Assembly: GCF_003285545.1 (NCBI RefSeq) | Contig: NZ_QLNV01000001.1 | Coordinates: 186,001 to 250,000 of the forward strand | DNA length: 64,000 bases | From: Sinomicrobium soli | GTDB lineage: Bacteria > Bacteroidota > Bacteroidia > Flavobacteriales > Flavobacteriaceae | Direction: 5' to 3' | Shown: positions 62,529 to 64,000 of the stretch, one piece after another | Numbering within the stretch: the stretch's first letter is position 1 | How the letters are laid out: each line of letters opens with the position of its first letter | The notes under the pieces: generated by a model | What the model was told of the DNA's origin: nothing | What the model saw: only the letters and a program-made list of their open reading frames with translations | Database searches by the model: none | Program-made: the position numbers and the translations under genes

Positions 62529-63548
62529 TTACCTGAAACTGAATGCAATCCCCGCCGTAAGCATATTGTATTCCTGCAGCGTATACTCGGCAAAGATCTT
62601 GAAAAAGGCCAGGTTGAGGCGGGCACCCAGACCTGCCCTTACTCCTCCTACATTATACTTTAGTGCAATGGGATCCTCATATTCTTCGGTATGGGTATAC
62701 ACCCCCGCCACCTCATAATCGACCTCATAGGTTCCGAGAACGTCGAGTCTGGAAGTTCCTCCCGAATACCCCAGGCTTCCGAAAACAGTTACAAAAGGAA
62801 AATCGAGAGAGGCCAGTCCTTGTATCGTGTAGGTTCCCAGTTTAAATTCCGCGCTCTGGTGCTCCCCGTCAAAAGCATCTCCTTCCTCGATATTGTAATC
62901 TACTTTCATATTGGAAAAAGCTGCGAGTACGGACACGTTCAAAGGCAGTTTTTCCAGCGGACCGAAATACTGCATCAGGTCGTGTTTGATCCCGAGGCCG
63001 AAAAGCTGTCCCCTGACATCATCAGACCCTACACGGGGAACAAAACGCAGCATCAGGTCGGTATTCTTTACAATTCCCACTCCCAGTTGAACCGCAGGTG
63101 CCGGTATGGCGTTCATGGGCACATCTTCGCCTATTCCTTCAGGCATGGTAAACGAGACAGTTTCGCCGGTATCCCGAAGTTCCACTTCCACCATCGAAGG
63201 CTCTGCATCGCCGGCAACGGTCGGGGTCATATCAGGGGTCCCGGTAATGCGGTTCTCAAATGCCAGCTCCGAAATCCGGAAAAGCCGGTTGCTCCTGGGC
63301 ACCATGGCAGCATTGGCGGCTATGGTTATATCAAATCCCAGGGTTTTGTGTGTTTTGGCCGTAGTGGCCCAGCCACCGTTTGCCGCATAGACCAGCCCCT
63401 CCATGGCAGGTGCTATATAGGCCCCCATCAGGGTATTGGCATCCTTCTCTCCGGCTGCAATAATGCTTTCAAAGCCATCCTGGGCATACACCCCGACAGT
63501 CATACACAATGCTGTCACGGTACATAAAATGGTAGTTTTCCTATTCAT
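62529..63548 (-). CDS. DUF6588 outer-membrane beta-barrel protein
   Basis: This 339-residue protein has a signal peptide (cleavage after GVYAQ, residue 23). The N-terminal FESIIAAGEKDANTLMGAYIAPAMEGLVYAANGGWATTAKTHKTLGFDITIAANAAMVP and the strand pattern ending LQEYNMLTAGIAFSFR with a C-terminal aromatic are typical of DUF6588 proteins of Flavobacteriia. A porin-like barrel is expected; the function is unknown. A TAATTTCG element at 63601-63608 (minus strand) is a likely -7 box. Confidence 0.82.
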   Translation of the reverse strand: MNRKTTILCTVTALCMTVGVYAQDGFESIIAAGEKDANTLMGAYIAPAMEGLVYAANGGWATTAKTHKTLGFDITIAANAAMVPRSNRLFRISELAFENRITGTPDMTPTVAGDAEPSMVEVELRDTGETVSFTMPEGIGEDVPMNAIPAPAVQLGVGIVKNTDLMLRFVPRVGSDDVRGQLFGLGIKHDLMQYFGPLEKLPLNVSVLAAFSNMKVDYNIEEGDAFDGEHQSAEFKLGTYTIQGLASLDFPFVTVFGSLGYSGGTSRLDVLGTYEVDYEVAGVYTHTEEYEDPIALKYNVGGVRAGLGARLNLAFFKIFAEYTLQEYNMLTAGIAFSFR

Positions 63549-63929
63549 AAATTATATTGGAATTATGGTTAGTATTCGTCTTTTCCGAACTGTACGGTTG
63601 CGAAATTACAGGGTTTCACAAAAGAATAAAATCCCCTCAACAGGGTATTTTACCCGGGATCATTCTTTACCGTAAATACATAAATCTACTGTATACCAAC
63701 AACATACCACCCGTTAGTCCGCAAATCTGCAAATCTATAAGGATAAAGGCAAACACCGTCCGGAGGAGCTGTAGAACTTGTTCTACAACCCGGAAACGGT
63801 TTATACCGGTCCGTCATTACCGGATAAACCAGGGGCCCGATAGCATGCCCGGTTGGTAAATATGAAATTTTAGTTGTTTAGAATCATTTTAAATAGTATG
63901 TTTGTAACTGAACTTATATACAAAAAATC
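63549..63929. other. Non-coding stretch with two hairpins between divergent genes
   Basis: About 380 bases without a gene. It contains AAAATCCCCT-CAAC-AGGGTATTTT (63628-63651, one mismatch), a terminator-like hairpin with no obvious gene to end, and TGTAGAA-CTTG-TTCTACA (63770-63787), a perfect 7-base inverted repeat. The right end carries a promoter. A small transcript cannot be excluded. Confidence 0.5.
63874..63904 (+). promoter_or_regulatory. Promoter for the right-edge gene (TTG-N20-TATGTTTG)
   Basis: TTG at 63874-63876 and TATGTTTG at 63897-63904 match the -33/-7 pattern with 20-base spacing, 25 bases before the ATG at 63930. Confidence 0.65.
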
Positions 63930-64000
63930 ATGAGAAAGAACTTTTTATCCGCACTGACATTTTTTATGAGTTGTACCATGGCCGTACCGGCTGTGAACAC
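63930..64000 (+). CDS. Start of a secreted protein gene (3' partial)
   Basis: From ATG 63930 the frame stays open to the right edge, giving MRKNFLSALTFFMSCTMAVP and three more residues (the N-terminus of a signal peptide). The well-placed promoter at 63874-63904 supports it as a real gene. Too little is visible to name a family. Confidence 0.6.
   Translation, partial: MRKNFLSALTFFMSCTMAVPAVN

Overview
The window looks like chromosomal DNA from a member of the Bacteroidota, most likely a gliding Flavobacteriaceae. The evidence is a complete gldKLMN set (type IX secretion and gliding motor), a SusC/SusD pair, Bacteroidota-type promoters of the TAnnTTTG form, weak or absent Shine-Dalgarno sequences, and the linked order lptE - TPR gene - secG - groES - groEL. 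No rRNA, tRNA, CRISPR, phage or insertion-sequence genes were recognised. The first gene runs off the left edge and the last gene runs off the right edge.

Layout. 1-2720: a beta-propeller sensor histidine kinase without receiver or AraC domains. 2805-11320 (minus strand): topA, a degenerate arginase-fold gene, then gldK, gldL, gldM, gldN. 11577-18618 (plus strand): miaB, a single-domain sigma-54 activator, lptE, a TPR gene, secG, and groES-groEL behind a sigma-54-like GG-N10-GC promoter. 18670-21210 (minus): a copper-exporting P-type ATPase.

21356-34592: a LacI-type repressor divergent from an eight-gene N-acetylglucosamine glycan operon (susC, susD, a fasciclin/DNRLRE lipoprotein, a GH16-like lipoprotein, a GlcN6P-deaminase-like gene, GH20, a sodium-solute symporter, nagA). 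Two GCAAACGTTTGC-type operators lie in the shared regulatory region, and one of them contains the -33 element of the susC promoter.

34631-43419 (minus): a copper or silver efflux cluster with an HMA-AraC fusion regulator, a DUF3347 lipoprotein, CusB with a C-terminal DUF3347 domain, CusC, an enlarged CusA, and a HYC_CC_PP protein. 43603-49076: mixed housekeeping genes, including a GAF-type methionine sulfoxide reductase, a DUF3999/DUF2339 membrane pair, a YkgJ cysteine-cluster protein and a methyltransferase. 49193-57868 (minus): a second glycan operon with GH92 alpha-mannosidase, symporter, GH130 phosphorylase, CBM9-like protein, GHL10-like protein and glycosylasparaginase. Together with the GH20/NagA/NagB-like operon this covers most steps for dismantling an N-glycan down to GlcNAc-Asn. 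58230-60069: a LytS/LytTR-type two-component pair. 60079-63548: a HerA-like ATPase, queE and a DUF6588 outer-membrane protein.

The least described items are the metal-ligand-depleted arginase paralogue between topA and gldK, the sigma-54-like promoter on groES close to a sensorless sigma-54 activator, heptanucleotide AACTAAN arrays sitting directly against start codons, the DUF2339/DUF3999 pair, and the duplicated DUF3347 domain in the copper cluster.
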